From Planctomycetota bacterium (lineage in GTDB: Bacteria; Planctomycetota; Planctomycetia; Isosphaerales; Isosphaeraceae): a stretch of DNA of 5,918 bases. A model generated the notes under the pieces. That model made no database searches. It worked only from the letters and a program-made list of their open reading frames with translations, and was not told the DNA's origin. Positions 1 to 5,918 of this stretch are shown piece after piece (within the stretch, counting starts at the first letter, position 1; the number at the start of each line of letters is the position of its first letter). The position numbers and the translations under genes were made by a program. The stretch covers positions 1-5,918 of the forward strand of contig JAJYCH010000333.1 of assembly GCA_021778575.1 (NCBI GenBank), in the 5' to 3' direction.

Positions 1-86
1 GCATACCAGACAATTTTTCGGGATTCTCGTGAGGTCGGTCAACTGCGGGCCTGTCCGGATTTTCTGGGGGTGCACTGCGGCCGCGG
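1..86. other. Left-edge sequence with no supported gene
   Basis: I see no recognisable coding sequence here. One forward frame (from base 1) stays open to a TAG at about 139-141, and another to a TGA at about 122-124. Their translations resemble no family I know, and both run through the inverted repeat at 87-157, which argues against real coding. The tail of an upstream gene beyond the left edge cannot be excluded. Confidence 0.4.
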
Positions 87-157
87 AGGGTGGGTCGAGT
101 GCAACGAGCACCACCACGCATTGATGGTGGGGCTCGCTTAGGCTCGACCCACCCTAC
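87..157. repeat. Two-layer inverted repeat, REP/MITE-like intergenic element
   Basis: The outer arms AGGGTGGGTCGAG (87-99) and CTCGACCCACCCT (143-155) are perfect 13-bp reverse complements. Inside them, CGAGCACCACCA (105-116) pairs with TGGTGGGGCTCG (125-136) with one mismatch (A110/G131), leaving an 8-nt loop. The whole can fold into one long interrupted hairpin, and its right end reads GTAGGG on the reverse strand (157-152). Compact intergenic palindromes with this architecture are typical of REP sequences, which are moved by RAYT (TnpA-REP) transposases, or of small MITEs. No transposase is in the window, so assignment to either class is inference. It lies 207 bases upstream of the HEAT/STN gene. 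Confidence 0.8.
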
Positions 158-363
158 ATTTTTCGCTGATGCGGTTTGACCTCGCTGCGGACTCTCCGAC
201 TTGGCTAACCCCAGAAAATCCGGGGACACCCTTGATTTTCGAAGGCCCGAGCGTGGAATTCCTGTGAACTTGAGATATGATGAGTGGACTAGCGGCGGTC
301 TTGCCGCCCGGTCTGGGGTGACCGGTCGCGACTTTTCCCAGCCGAACTCGACGGAGAGCCTCG
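158..363 (+). other. Non-coding leader region of the HEAT/STN-like gene
   Basis: These 206 bases separate the repeat from the ATG at 364 and hold no credible gene. An overlapping forward ORF starting at 201 runs into the real gene in another frame and has no family resemblance. Short GC-rich hairpins can be drawn (GGCGG/CCGCC at 294-308; CCGGTC/GACCGG at 308-325) but are of a size expected by chance. A Shine-Dalgarno-like GGAG sits at 353-356, 7 nt before the start codon. Confidence 0.5.
254..281 (+). promoter_or_regulatory. Weak candidate sigma70-type promoter
   Basis: TATGAT (276-281) matches the -10 consensus TATAAT at five of six positions. The best -35 at a 16-base spacing is TGGAAT (254-259), which matches TTGACA poorly. 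If real, transcription would start near 288 and leave a leader of about 75 nt before the ATG at 364. This is only a plausible guess, because planctomycete promoters are often degenerate. Confidence 0.22.
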
Positions 364-1734
364 ATGCTCAGTGCCAGTCTGAACCTGGTCCTCATCGTCC
401 TGGGGTTTTCACCGAGCGACGATCTGGCTCCCCTTGTGGACCGGCTGGGATCTCCGCGATTCGTCGAACGTGAATCCGCCGAGGTAGCACTTTTTCGCCA
501 GGGCCGCTCGGCGCTGGCATTGCTTAAAGCCGCTCGAAATTCCAAGGATCTGGAAGTCCAGAGCCGGGCTCTCTCGTTGATCGGCAAGATCGAGAGTTCG
601 CTGCTATTCCAACCGACCATGGTCCCGCTCGATTTCTCGGACGTCTCGGTCGGGCGGATTCTCACGAAGATCAACGATCAATCAGGGCTCTCGCTCGCGT
701 TGAATCCACCCGAAATCGCCACGGTCCAGGGGCGTCGAATCACGGTCAAGTCGTTGGAGCCACTGCCGTTCTGGAAAGCGGTCGATGCCCTCTGCGTGGC
801 GGGCGAGCTTCATTATATTCCTGGTGCTCAGGTTCCGTTCGGTCAACGCGACGGCACGCTCTTGCTGCATGATGGACTGACAGCCGGGCCCGAGTCGTCA
901 TCCGATTTCGGTCCGTTTCGGGTTTTGCTCAATAGCGTCCACTATCAAAGTGAGATCCAGCTCTCGGACCGTCGCGATCAACCCTTCAATGGGCGGCGCC
1001 GGTTGGTGAGCGGCGGCCCGGAACTCAGGCCGGTCAGTCCGGATGCCGCTCGCCAGCTTTTCTTGCAACTCCTGGTCGTGAGCGAGCCTCGACTCTCGAT
1101 CGCCCAGAACGGCCCGCCGAAGTTGACGGTCGCAATCGACGACAAGGGCCAGTCGCTCCTGGACCCTTTGAACGCGACCACTTATCAAATGATGGCTGGT
1201 TACAACGGGCTCAATGCCGCGCCGGTCGTCCGGGTCCGGATTGACCTGTCGCGTCCCGAGGTTGCCGGTCAAAAAATCCGACTGATTCGCGGGACGATCC
1301 CGGTTACGGTCGCCTCGCGTAAATCCGACCCGCTGGAGATCCCGATCACGGGGTCCGCAGGCAAGACGTTTGAGAACGACGACGTGGCACTCTCGATCCA
1401 GTCGTACAAGCCGCCCGTCGTGGGGGGGACCGGCTCGATCGAGATTTCCGTCACGCAACAAGGTCCGATCCCGGCGCCTCTCCAGGCCGGAGCCGGGGAA
1501 CCGCTGGGATACCGTCCCGATACTCCTCAGCAACAAATCGAGATCGTCGATGCCGAGGGTAAGTCGCTGCCCTGGTTCCCGTCCGGAACGTTTTATAACG
1601 GTGAGCAGACCCGCTTGAATCTCACCATCGTCAGCCGAGGAATACCGGCGGTCCCGGCCACCATCCGGTATCACTCGATGATCCGAGCCTCGACCGAAAT
1701 CCCGTTCGAGTTCCGTAACCTGCCAATGCCTTGA
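364..1734 (+). CDS. HEAT-like / secretin-N-like domain protein of unknown function
   Basis: The function is unknown; the product has 456 residues. Residues 5-15 are hydrophobic (SLNLVLIVLGF) and may be a weak signal peptide or anchor, but no basic residue precedes them. Residues 21-78 form amphipathic helices in a HEAT-like pattern: LVDRLGSPRFVERESAE, then a second pair ending near IGKIES. Residues 87-152 (LDFSDVSVGRILTKINDQSG, then ITVKSLEPLPFWKAVDAL) follow the beta-alpha-beta pattern of the secretin/TonB short N-terminal (STN) fold: a segment that brings few elements together to read a partner. From about 175 the chain is beta-rich with few charged helices, suggesting one or more beta-sandwich modules. 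The start is fixed by GGAG 7 nt upstream and by an in-frame stop at 319-321 with no earlier start codon. I infer an exported or envelope-associated protein that binds other proteins. The fold calls rest on pattern recognition, not a profile search. The gene converges on proB. Confidence 0.85.
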   Translation: MLSASLNLVLIVLGFSPSDDLAPLVDRLGSPRFVERESAEVALFRQGRSALALLKAARNSKDLEVQSRALSLIGKIESSLLFQPTMVPLDFSDVSVGRILTKINDQSGLSLALNPPEIATVQGRRITVKSLEPLPFWKAVDALCVAGELHYIPGAQVPFGQRDGTLLLHDGLTAGPESSSDFGPFRVLLNSVHYQSEIQLSDRRDQPFNGRRRLVSGGPELRPVSPDAARQLFLQLLVVSEPRLSIAQNGPPKLTVAIDDKGQSLLDPLNATTYQMMAGYNGLNAAPVVRVRIDLSRPEVAGQKIRLIRGTIPVTVASRKSDPLEIPITGSAGKTFENDDVALSIQSYKPPVVGGTGSIEISVTQQGPIPAPLQAGAGEPLGYRPDTPQQQIEIVDAEGKSLPWFPSGTFYNGEQTRLNLTIVSRGIPAVPATIRYHSMIRASTEIPFEFRNLPMP

Positions 1735-1754
1735 AGCCCATCGCGTCGCAATCC

Positions 1755-2891
1755 TCAGCGAGTCAGAACCAGGTTGTCGCGGTGGATGACCTCGTCGTAA
1801 AGGGTCGAGCCGATGGTCCCCCGGACCTGCTCGGTCCGGAGCCCGCGAATCTGCCGAGCGTCGAGCGCGGGGTAATTCGTCAAGCCTCGGGCGAATTCAT
1901 GACCGGCGACGTCGCGAACTCCGACCACGTCCCCCTTGCCGAATTCTCCGACGACGTCGACGATCCCGATCGCTAGCAAGCTCTTATCGCCCGATTCGAG
2001 TGCGGTTCTGGCCCCGGCATCGACCACCAGATGCCCCCTGGGCCGGGCTGTCAGACCGATCCAGCGCTTCCGGGCCGCCTGGGTCTGCCCACGAGCCAGG
2101 AACAATGTGCCGACCGCTTCTCCTTGAAGGATCCGGGTCAAAGGATCAGGCTTCCTTCCGGATGCGATGATGACCGAACCGCCCGCTCGGGTGACCAGCC
2201 CGGCGGCTTCGAGCTTGCTCCGCATTCCGCCCGTTCCGCCACTACTACGGCTGTCTCCGGCGAGGCCGAGAACGGCGTCGAGGTCCGCGACGAGGGGGAC
2301 TACCTCACCCACCCCCGCCGATCCCGGGTCGAATGTGCAGAGACCATCGACGACGCTCAGAATGACAAGCAGCGGGGCTTGGAGCAGGTTGGTGACCATG
2401 GCGGCGAGCTGGTCGTTGTCGCCGAACTTGATCTCGTCGACGCTGATCGTGTCGTTCTCGTTGATGACGGGAACGGCGTTGTATTCAAACAGCGCGGTGA
2501 GCGTATTCCGCATGTTCAGGTAACGTGGTCGGCTATCGAAATCCTCGTGCGTCAGAAGGAGTTGCGCCGCGTGGCGACCGTGACGACGGAATCCTTCGTC
2601 ATAAGCGCGGATCAGGTACGATTGGCCGACGGCTGCGGCGGCCTGTAGCTGTCGGAGGTTATCCGGACGCTTCGTCAGACCGAGTTGACCGATTCCCGCG
2701 CCCACGGCTCCGGAGCTGACCAGGGCGACGCGGCGGCCGGTCGAGGTGACCGCGCAGATCTGTTCGGCCAGGTGGCCGATCCGCTCCGGGTCGAGCCGGC
2801 CGTCGGGTCCGGTCAAGACACTGGTGCCGACCTTGACCACCCAGGTCCGGGCGGAATGAACAACCTCATCACGGACCAGGTCACGGGCCAT
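1755..2891 (-). CDS. proB: Glutamate 5-kinase
   Basis: ProB phosphorylates L-glutamate with ATP to glutamyl 5-phosphate, the first step of cytosolic proline synthesis, and is usually feedback-inhibited by proline. The product has 378 residues, close to the 367 of E. coli. The amino-acid kinase domain spans about 15-265: VVKVGTSVL with K20, LVSSGAVGAG (58-66, nucleotide/phosphate loop), RYLNMRNTL, VINENDT with D147, and KFGDNDQLAA with N159/D160 for glutamate binding. VVDGLCTFDP (180-189) and GTGGMRSK with K226 follow. The PUA domain follows from about 276 to 365 (WIGLTARPRG onward). The ATG at 2891 is preferred over an in-frame TTG at 2936 because homologous ProB sequence begins there and AAAGG lies 10 nt upstream; the 15 extra residues would match nothing. 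Cys185 and Phe187 replace the Tyr and Ala common in the DGLYTADP motif, probably harmlessly. proA is not adjacent, so proB stands alone, divergent from purF. Confidence 0.96.
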   Translation of the reverse strand: MARDLVRDEVVHSARTWVVKVGTSVLTGPDGRLDPERIGHLAEQICAVTSTGRRVALVSSGAVGAGIGQLGLTKRPDNLRQLQAAAAVGQSYLIRAYDEGFRRHGRHAAQLLLTHEDFDSRPRYLNMRNTLTALFEYNAVPVINENDTISVDEIKFGDNDQLAAMVTNLLQAPLLVILSVVDGLCTFDPGSAGVGEVVPLVADLDAVLGLAGDSRSSGGTGGMRSKLEAAGLVTRAGGSVIIASGRKPDPLTRILQGEAVGTLFLARGQTQAARKRWIGLTARPRGHLVVDAGARTALESGDKSLLAIGIVDVVGEFGKGDVVGVRDVAGHEFARGLTNYPALDARQIRGLRTEQVRGTIGSTLYDEVIHRDNLVLTR

Positions 2892-3036
2892 CGCGGGTCG
2901 ACCTTTCGAGGAAATTCCCAGAAACACCGAAATCAACCATCGGTCAGACGAGCGTACACCGACCTTCGACTTCCCGGAAGGTGACGGATCGTCTCATTCC
3001 GAGGATGCTTTTGGAGCAATGACTCAATCGTGAAGG

Positions 3037-3065
3037 TTGTCTGTAGACCTCCTTCGCATTATAAT
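3037..3065 (+). promoter_or_regulatory. Strong candidate sigma70-type promoter of purF
   Basis: TTGTCT (3037-3042) and TATAAT (3060-3065) are separated by exactly 17 bases. The -10 box is a perfect consensus match and the -35 box matches four of six positions. Transcription would begin at about 3072, giving a purF leader of about 113 nt. It is the clearest promoter in the window and lies in the divergent region between proB and purF. No equally good promoter for proB was found on the other strand. Confidence 0.7.
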
Positions 3066-3078
3066 CCGGGTGCCGATC

Positions 3079-3090
3079 TCGCCTAGGCGA
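3079..3090. promoter_or_regulatory. 12-bp perfect palindrome near the purF transcription start
   Basis: TCGCCTAGGCGA is a perfect palindrome lying roughly 8 to 19 bases downstream of the predicted start site. CCGA (3073-3076) and TCGG (3093-3096) extend the symmetry outside it, with a 2-base internal mismatch on each side. The position suits a repressor operator, and in RNA it could fold into a small hairpin. Neither function is shown by the sequence alone, and no known purine-regulator consensus (such as PurR) is recognised. Confidence 0.4.
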
Positions 3091-3134
3091 AGTCGGGTGA
3101 TCTGAACCGAGCTCGTTGTTCCCCTCTCCTCCCT

Positions 3135-3157
3135 GGCCCGTTTCGAGCCGACGGGCC
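3135..3157 (+). promoter_or_regulatory. Hairpin in the purF leader
   Basis: GGCCCGT (3135-3141) pairs perfectly with ACGGGCC (3151-3157) around a 9-nt loop. It ends 27 bases before the purF ATG, in a leader with only a distant AGGG (3167-3170, 14 nt from the start) as a possible ribosome-binding site. It has no T-run after it, so it is not an intrinsic terminator. It could influence translation or be chance structure in GC-rich DNA. Confidence 0.35.
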
Positions 3158-3184
3158 GAGCTTAACAGGGTCCAACCAAAGCCC

Positions 3185-4774
3185 ATGGGCGAATTGAACC
3201 ACGAGTGCGGCGTGGCAGCCGTTTACCATCGCCACGCTGAGAACGGTTCGGTCTCCAGGCTGGCGCCTATTGCCGGCGACATCAACAGCGTGAGCCGTCT
3301 GATCCCCCGACTGCTCCAGGACATGCAAAATCGGGGTCAACTGGCCTCGGGCATGACCAGTTACAAGGCCGACCGCAAGTCGATCCTGACGACGCACAAG
3401 GAACTCGGCACGGTCGCCGAGGGGTTCCGGCTCAGCCAGAAAGAAAAATTCGAGAAGATCATGCGGGGGCAAGAAGGCCCCGCCGCGATCGGTCACGTCC
3501 GCTACGCCACTTGTGGAGCCGACGATAAGTCCTACGCCCAGCCGTTCGAGCGTGAGCATGGTCGGAAGGCCAAGTGGTTCGCCTTCGCCTTCAACGGCCA
3601 GCTCACCAATTATCAGGATCTTCGACAGGAGTTGCTCGACCAGGGGGACTATCACCTCAAGCGCGACACCGATACCGAGATCCTGATGCACTCGCTCAGC
3701 TTCGAGCTGCAAAGCGAGGGGCCGGTGATCGACTGGAAGGGGGTCTTCGCCCGACTCGCCGAGAAATTCGACGGGGCGTACAACGTCGTCCTGCTCTCCG
3801 CGCTCGGCGACCTTGTCGTCGCCCGTGACCCGATGGGTTTCCGCCCGCTCTGCATCGCCGAGGACGGTCTGCTGTTCGCCGCGGCAAGCGAGAGTGTCCC
3901 GCTGGCGAACCTCGGGTTTCAGAACATCCGATCGCTCGAACCGGGAACCCTGGCGGTAGTCAACAACAGCGGAGTCCGGATCGAGCGTTATGCGCCGTCG
4001 CCGAAGCTGGCCCACTGTTTCTTCGAGTGGATTTACTTCGCCAACGTCGCCAGCACTCTCGACGATCGCTCGGTTTACCTCAGTCGGGCGGCACTTGGCA
4101 AGGAACTGGCGAGGATGGAAGACGTCACACGAGACGCCAGCACCATCGTCGTCCCCGTCCCCGATACCGCAAAGGCGGCCGCCGACGCGATGGCATTCGA
4201 GCTCGGTTTGCCGTCGGTCGAAGGCTTGATGCGCAATCGCTACGTCGGCCGGACCTTCATCGAAGGAAATGCCGACCGGACCAACAAGGCCCGGCTCAAA
4301 TACACGCCGCTTCCCGAGGTTCTCGCCGGAAAGCGGGTGCTTCTGGTCGAAGATTCGATCGTCCGATCGACCACGATGCGAGCCCTCGTCCACGAGATCC
4401 GCGACCGGGGCGGTGCGAAAGAGATTCACCTCCGGATCGCCTGTCCGCCGATCATCGCCCCGTGCTTCTACGGGATCGACATGTCGAGCAAGGACGAACT
4501 GTTCGCCCCCAAGTACGTCGACCTGCCCGATGGCGGCGTCTCCGAGGAAGCTCAGCGGCAGATGGCCAAGGATCTCGGGGCCGATAGCCTGCGCTACTTG
4601 CCGGTCGACTCGATCGCCCGGTCGGTCGGGCTCTCGTCCGACAAACTCTGTCGGGCCTGCGTCACCGGCAAATACCCCACCGAAGCCGGCAAGAAGCTTT
4701 ACCAGATCGACAACGGCAAGGCGGCATCCGCCGGCGGAGATGGTCTTCGGCCGCTCCGGGCTTACGAGCGTTGA
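3185..4774 (+). CDS. purF: Amidophosphoribosyltransferase (glutamine PRPP amidotransferase)
   Basis: PurF transfers ammonia from glutamine to PRPP, giving 5-phosphoribosylamine, the committed step of cytosolic purine synthesis. The product has 529 residues (B. subtilis 476, E. coli 505). Residues 1-7 look like a short propeptide whose removal exposes C8 as the N-terminal nucleophile, as in B. subtilis. The class II glutaminase domain (8 to about 255) has R106 (GHVRYAT), N137-G138 for the oxyanion hole, and D163 (DTDTE). The phosphoribosyltransferase domain has NRYVGRTFI (351-359) and the PRPP loop [12 protein letters not shown] (386-397). C278, C427, C489 and C492 match the four 4Fe-4S ligands of the Bacillus-type enzyme. 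The ATG at 3185 is chosen because it sets the propeptide; the in-frame TTG at 3116 would add 23 unmatched residues. Oddities are RGQLASGM where RGQESAGI is usual, S395 where the PRPP loop normally has Gly, and about 12 extra residues between C8 and RGQ. The gene has its own promoter and no purine neighbour. A divergent paralogue is a less likely alternative. Confidence 0.94.
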   Translation: MGELNHECGVAAVYHRHAENGSVSRLAPIAGDINSVSRLIPRLLQDMQNRGQLASGMTSYKADRKSILTTHKELGTVAEGFRLSQKEKFEKIMRGQEGPAAIGHVRYATCGADDKSYAQPFEREHGRKAKWFAFAFNGQLTNYQDLRQELLDQGDYHLKRDTDTEILMHSLSFELQSEGPVIDWKGVFARLAEKFDGAYNVVLLSALGDLVVARDPMGFRPLCIAEDGLLFAAASESVPLANLGFQNIRSLEPGTLAVVNNSGVRIERYAPSPKLAHCFFEWIYFANVASTLDDRSVYLSRAALGKELARMEDVTRDASTIVVPVPDTAKAAADAMAFELGLPSVEGLMRNRYVGRTFIEGNADRTNKARLKYTPLPEVLAGKRVLLVEDSIVRSTTMRALVHEIRDRGGAKEIHLRIACPPIIAPCFYGIDMSSKDELFAPKYVDLPDGGVSEEAQRQMAKDLGADSLRYLPVDSIARSVGLSSDKLCRACVTGKYPTEAGKKLYQIDNGKAASAGGDGLRPLRAYER

Positions 4775-4776
4775 TC

Positions 4777-4909
4777 GATTAGAGCAGTTCGCGCTCGAGT
4801 CGCACACATGTAGGGCAGGATTTATCCTGCCGAAGACGTCTGACTGGCAGGATAAATCCTGCCCTACGAGGTTTTCCACGATGCGACGCGCTCGTGAACT
4901 GCTTTAGTC
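4777..4909. repeat. Outer imperfect inverted repeat, MITE-like element
   Basis: Left arm 4777-4804 and right arm 4882-4909 are 28-base inverted repeats with 22 identities. AGCAGTTC (4783-4790) and GTCGCA (4799-4804) are perfectly mirrored by the right arm. The 8 bases between these blocks are only half matched, because GCGCTCG sits there in the same orientation in both arms. The element starts 2 bases after the purF stop and encloses the inner repeat at 4810-4867. It looks like a small non-autonomous element, possibly with a second palindrome inserted in its middle. No flanking target duplication is obvious. Confidence 0.65.
4810..4867. repeat. Perfect 22-bp inverted repeat built from four GGCAGGAT octamers
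   Basis: Bases 4810-4831 are the exact reverse complement of 4846-4867, around a 14-nt spacer that itself contains GACGTC. Both ends read GTAGGG outward-in. Each arm contains its own palindrome: GGCAGGAT-TT-ATCCTGCC (4814-4831) and GGCAGGAT-AA-ATCCTGCC (4846-4863), set 32 bases apart. The transcript could form one long hairpin just after purF, followed by TTTT at 4872-4875, so it may also help end purF transcription. REP/MITE origin is inferred from the architecture and from the GTAGGG ends shared with the element at 87-157. Confidence 0.85.
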
Positions 4910-4930
4910 CTTGCCATTCGAACGAAATAA

Positions 4931-4968
4931 GGGCTCTCCGAAGGATTTCTTCATCCTTCGGAGAGCCC
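4931..4968 (-). terminator. Intrinsic-terminator-like hairpin after the PDZ gene
   Basis: GGGCTCTCCGAAGGAT (4931-4946) and its exact reverse complement (4953-4968) form a perfect 16-bp stem with a 6-nt TTCTTC loop. Read on the reverse strand, the stem begins 19 bases after the PDZ gene's stop codon and is followed by TTATTTCGTT, a reasonable U-rich tract. In the forward direction the tract (GAATTGTTGGG) is poorer, so it serves the reverse gene best, though it may stop purF read-through as well. Confidence 0.75.
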
Positions 4969-4987
4969 GAATTGTTGGGCGACCAGC

Positions 4988-5918
4988 TTACTTCGCTTCG
5001 GGCTTCTTGAGCCCTTCGAGGATCGTCTTGATCTCGTCGAGCTTGGCGGAAAGCGACTTGAGCTGAGCTTCGACCCGGGCGACTCGCTCGTCAGTCTGGT
5101 CCCGAACATTGTTGGTCAGCAGCTTGAGCTGGATCTGATCCTGGAGTTGCTTTTGTTGCAGAACCTGGCCGGACAGTCCCTTCATGGACTCTTCGGCGAC
5201 CTTGTCCCATACTACGATGGAGTCGGCCACGATCTTGGCATGGTCCGCGTTCCGCTGCTCCAGCACGACCGCTTTCCCATCGACCAGGCGGACCTGGAAT
5301 CGCGATTCCTCGGGAATTCCAGTGAATCGCTTGATGTAGGACGGTTCGGTCCTTGGGGTCGGAGTGATGGTCAGCGTCACCGCCTTGCCCGCACGGAGAA
5401 CCTCGACGGGAACGGGCTTGCCACCCGAGGACTGGATGACGGCGATCATTCCTTCGGATGACTTCAGCGGCTTGCCGGCCAGGGTGACCAGGATGTCATT
5501 CTTCTTCAGTCCGACGGCCTGGGCCGGGCTATCCTTGACGACATCATTGGCGACCAGGCCGACCTCGGCGGGCAGCGAGGTCAGATGAGCCCGGAGCGTC
5601 GGATCAACCGGCGTGACCGGCACGCCGATCCAGTACTCGGTGGGGGCTTCGGGCAGGATGCCATGCTCGGGACCGACAACGCTCAACTGCCGCGGTTTCC
5701 CCTCGCGGATCAGCTTGACCGGGATCGCCCCTCTGGTCAGTGCAAGGAGAACTTTCCGAACGTCCGCAACATTTTTGACCGCTTTTCCGCTGAGGGCGAG
5801 CAGCACATCCATCGGCTTCAAACCGGCCTGGTCGGCGAGGCTCTCCGGTTTGATCGTCATGACCACGACGCCTTCGCCTGCTGGGATCTCGAGCTGTGCA
5901 CGAAGGGCGTCGTCAGCC
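4988..5918 (-). CDS. PDZ-domain protein with C-terminal coiled coil (5' end beyond window)
   Basis: The last 309 residues are present; the frame stays open to the right edge, so the true start, any signal peptide and any further domain are missing. An in-frame GTG (5866) and ATG (5860) exist but fall inside the first PDZ domain, which already begins upstream (LRAQLEIPAGEGVVV). In fragment numbering, PDZ 1 covers about 5-82 with SLADQAGLKPMDVLLALSGK (26-45). PDZ 2 covers about 94-186 with SPAQAVGLKKNDILVTLAGK (130-149). Residues 190-235 are a linker of unknown fold. From about 248 to the end is helical, with clean heptad spacing V282, L286, L289, L293, I296, L300, L303, and a charged KKPEAK tail. 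PDZ domains bind C-terminal or internal peptide tails, so oligomerisation through the coiled coil would give a multivalent peptide-binding scaffold, probably outside the cytoplasm. No trypsin-like protease domain is visible, though one could lie upstream as in HtrA/DegP. Confidence 0.88.
   Translation of the reverse strand, partial: ADDALRAQLEIPAGEGVVVMTIKPESLADQAGLKPMDVLLALSGKAVKNVADVRKVLLALTRGAIPVKLIREGKPRQLSVVGPEHGILPEAPTEYWIGVPVTPVDPTLRAHLTSLPAEVGLVANDVVKDSPAQAVGLKKNDILVTLAGKPLKSSEGMIAVIQSSGGKPVPVEVLRAGKAVTLTITPTPRTEPSYIKRFTGIPEESRFQVRLVDGKAVVLEQRNADHAKIVADSIVVWDKVAEESMKGLSGQVLQQKQLQDQIQLKLLTNNVRDQTDERVARVEAQLKSLSAKLDEIKTILEGLKKPEAK

Noticed and set aside
201..473. A forward frame overlapping the start of the HEAT/STN gene
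   Set aside because: It overlaps the real coding sequence in another frame, has no ribosome-binding site and no recognisable product.
898..1674. A 258-codon reverse-strand frame opposite the HEAT/STN gene
   Set aside because: It is a shadow frame: Arg/Asp-rich, low complexity, no recognisable motif, and the forward frame has a good ribosome-binding site.
2031..2648. A 205-codon forward frame opposite proB
   Set aside because: ProB on the reverse strand is unmistakable across this whole stretch, and the forward translation resembles nothing.
2962..2982. 6-bp inverted repeat ACCTTC/GAAGGT upstream of proB
   Set aside because: It is too short, with a 9-nt loop and no supporting promoter context; expected by chance.
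3060..3110. TATAATCCGGG resembling the start of a purine riboswitch before a purine gene
   Set aside because: The other conserved parts of the purine aptamer (the GAATATGG and GTTTCTACC segments and the P1 pairing) are absent, and TATAAT is better explained as the -10 box.
3083..4879. A 598-codon open reading frame on the reverse strand, opposite purF
   Set aside because: It mirrors purF codon by codon, has no family resemblance, is rich in Arg/Asp/Gly typical of antisense frames in GC-rich DNA, and begins inside the nested repeat.
1..5918. A new defence, mobile or biosynthetic system
   Set aside because: All four genes are explained as two housekeeping enzymes and two lone structural or adaptor-like proteins. 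They do not share strand, promoter or pathway, and there is no nuclease, transposase, recombinase or reverse transcriptase.

Overview
The window looks like ordinary chromosome from a GC-rich planctomycete (Planctomycetota, perhaps the Isosphaeraceae or a relative). This rests on three things: a PurF beginning [15 protein letters not shown], a style I associate with that phylum; a HEAT-like plus secretin-N-like protein with a long beta-rich tail; and single housekeeping genes scattered without operons, separated by palindromic intergenic repeats. No 16S gene or other phylogenetic marker is present, so the assignment is an inference.

Layout, left to right. Bases 1-363 hold no gene I can support. 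They carry a two-layer inverted repeat (87-157) of the REP/MITE type, then the leader of the next gene. A forward gene (364-1734) encodes a 456-residue protein of unknown function with a HEAT-like N-terminus and a segment resembling the secretin/STN fold. Only 20 bases after its stop, a reverse gene (1755-2891) converges on it and encodes glutamate 5-kinase ProB with kinase and PUA domains. Between proB and the next gene lies a 293-base divergent region. It contains a near-consensus sigma70-type promoter pointing right, a 12-bp perfect palindrome just after the expected start site, and a leader of about 110 nt with a small hairpin. The forward gene at 3185-4774 is purF, amidophosphoribosyltransferase. 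It keeps the N-terminal catalytic Cys and four predicted iron-sulfur Cys, but several motifs differ from textbook PurF. Downstream, an intricate nested inverted repeat fills 4777-4909, followed by a perfect 16-bp hairpin (4931-4968). This hairpin most likely terminates the last gene, a reverse-strand protein with two PDZ domains and a C-terminal coiled coil whose start lies beyond the right edge.

The genes do not form one pathway. ProB makes the first intermediate of proline synthesis and PurF commits PRPP to purine synthesis. The HEAT/STN and PDZ proteins look like lineage-specific proteins of the cell envelope or of protein handling. Each gene appears to be its own transcription unit. I see no phage, CRISPR, transposase, toxin-antitoxin or defence gene, and no convincing new multi-gene system. 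The parts most worth a second look are the palindromic elements at 87-157 and 4777-4909, the purF leader, and the motif divergence of PurF.
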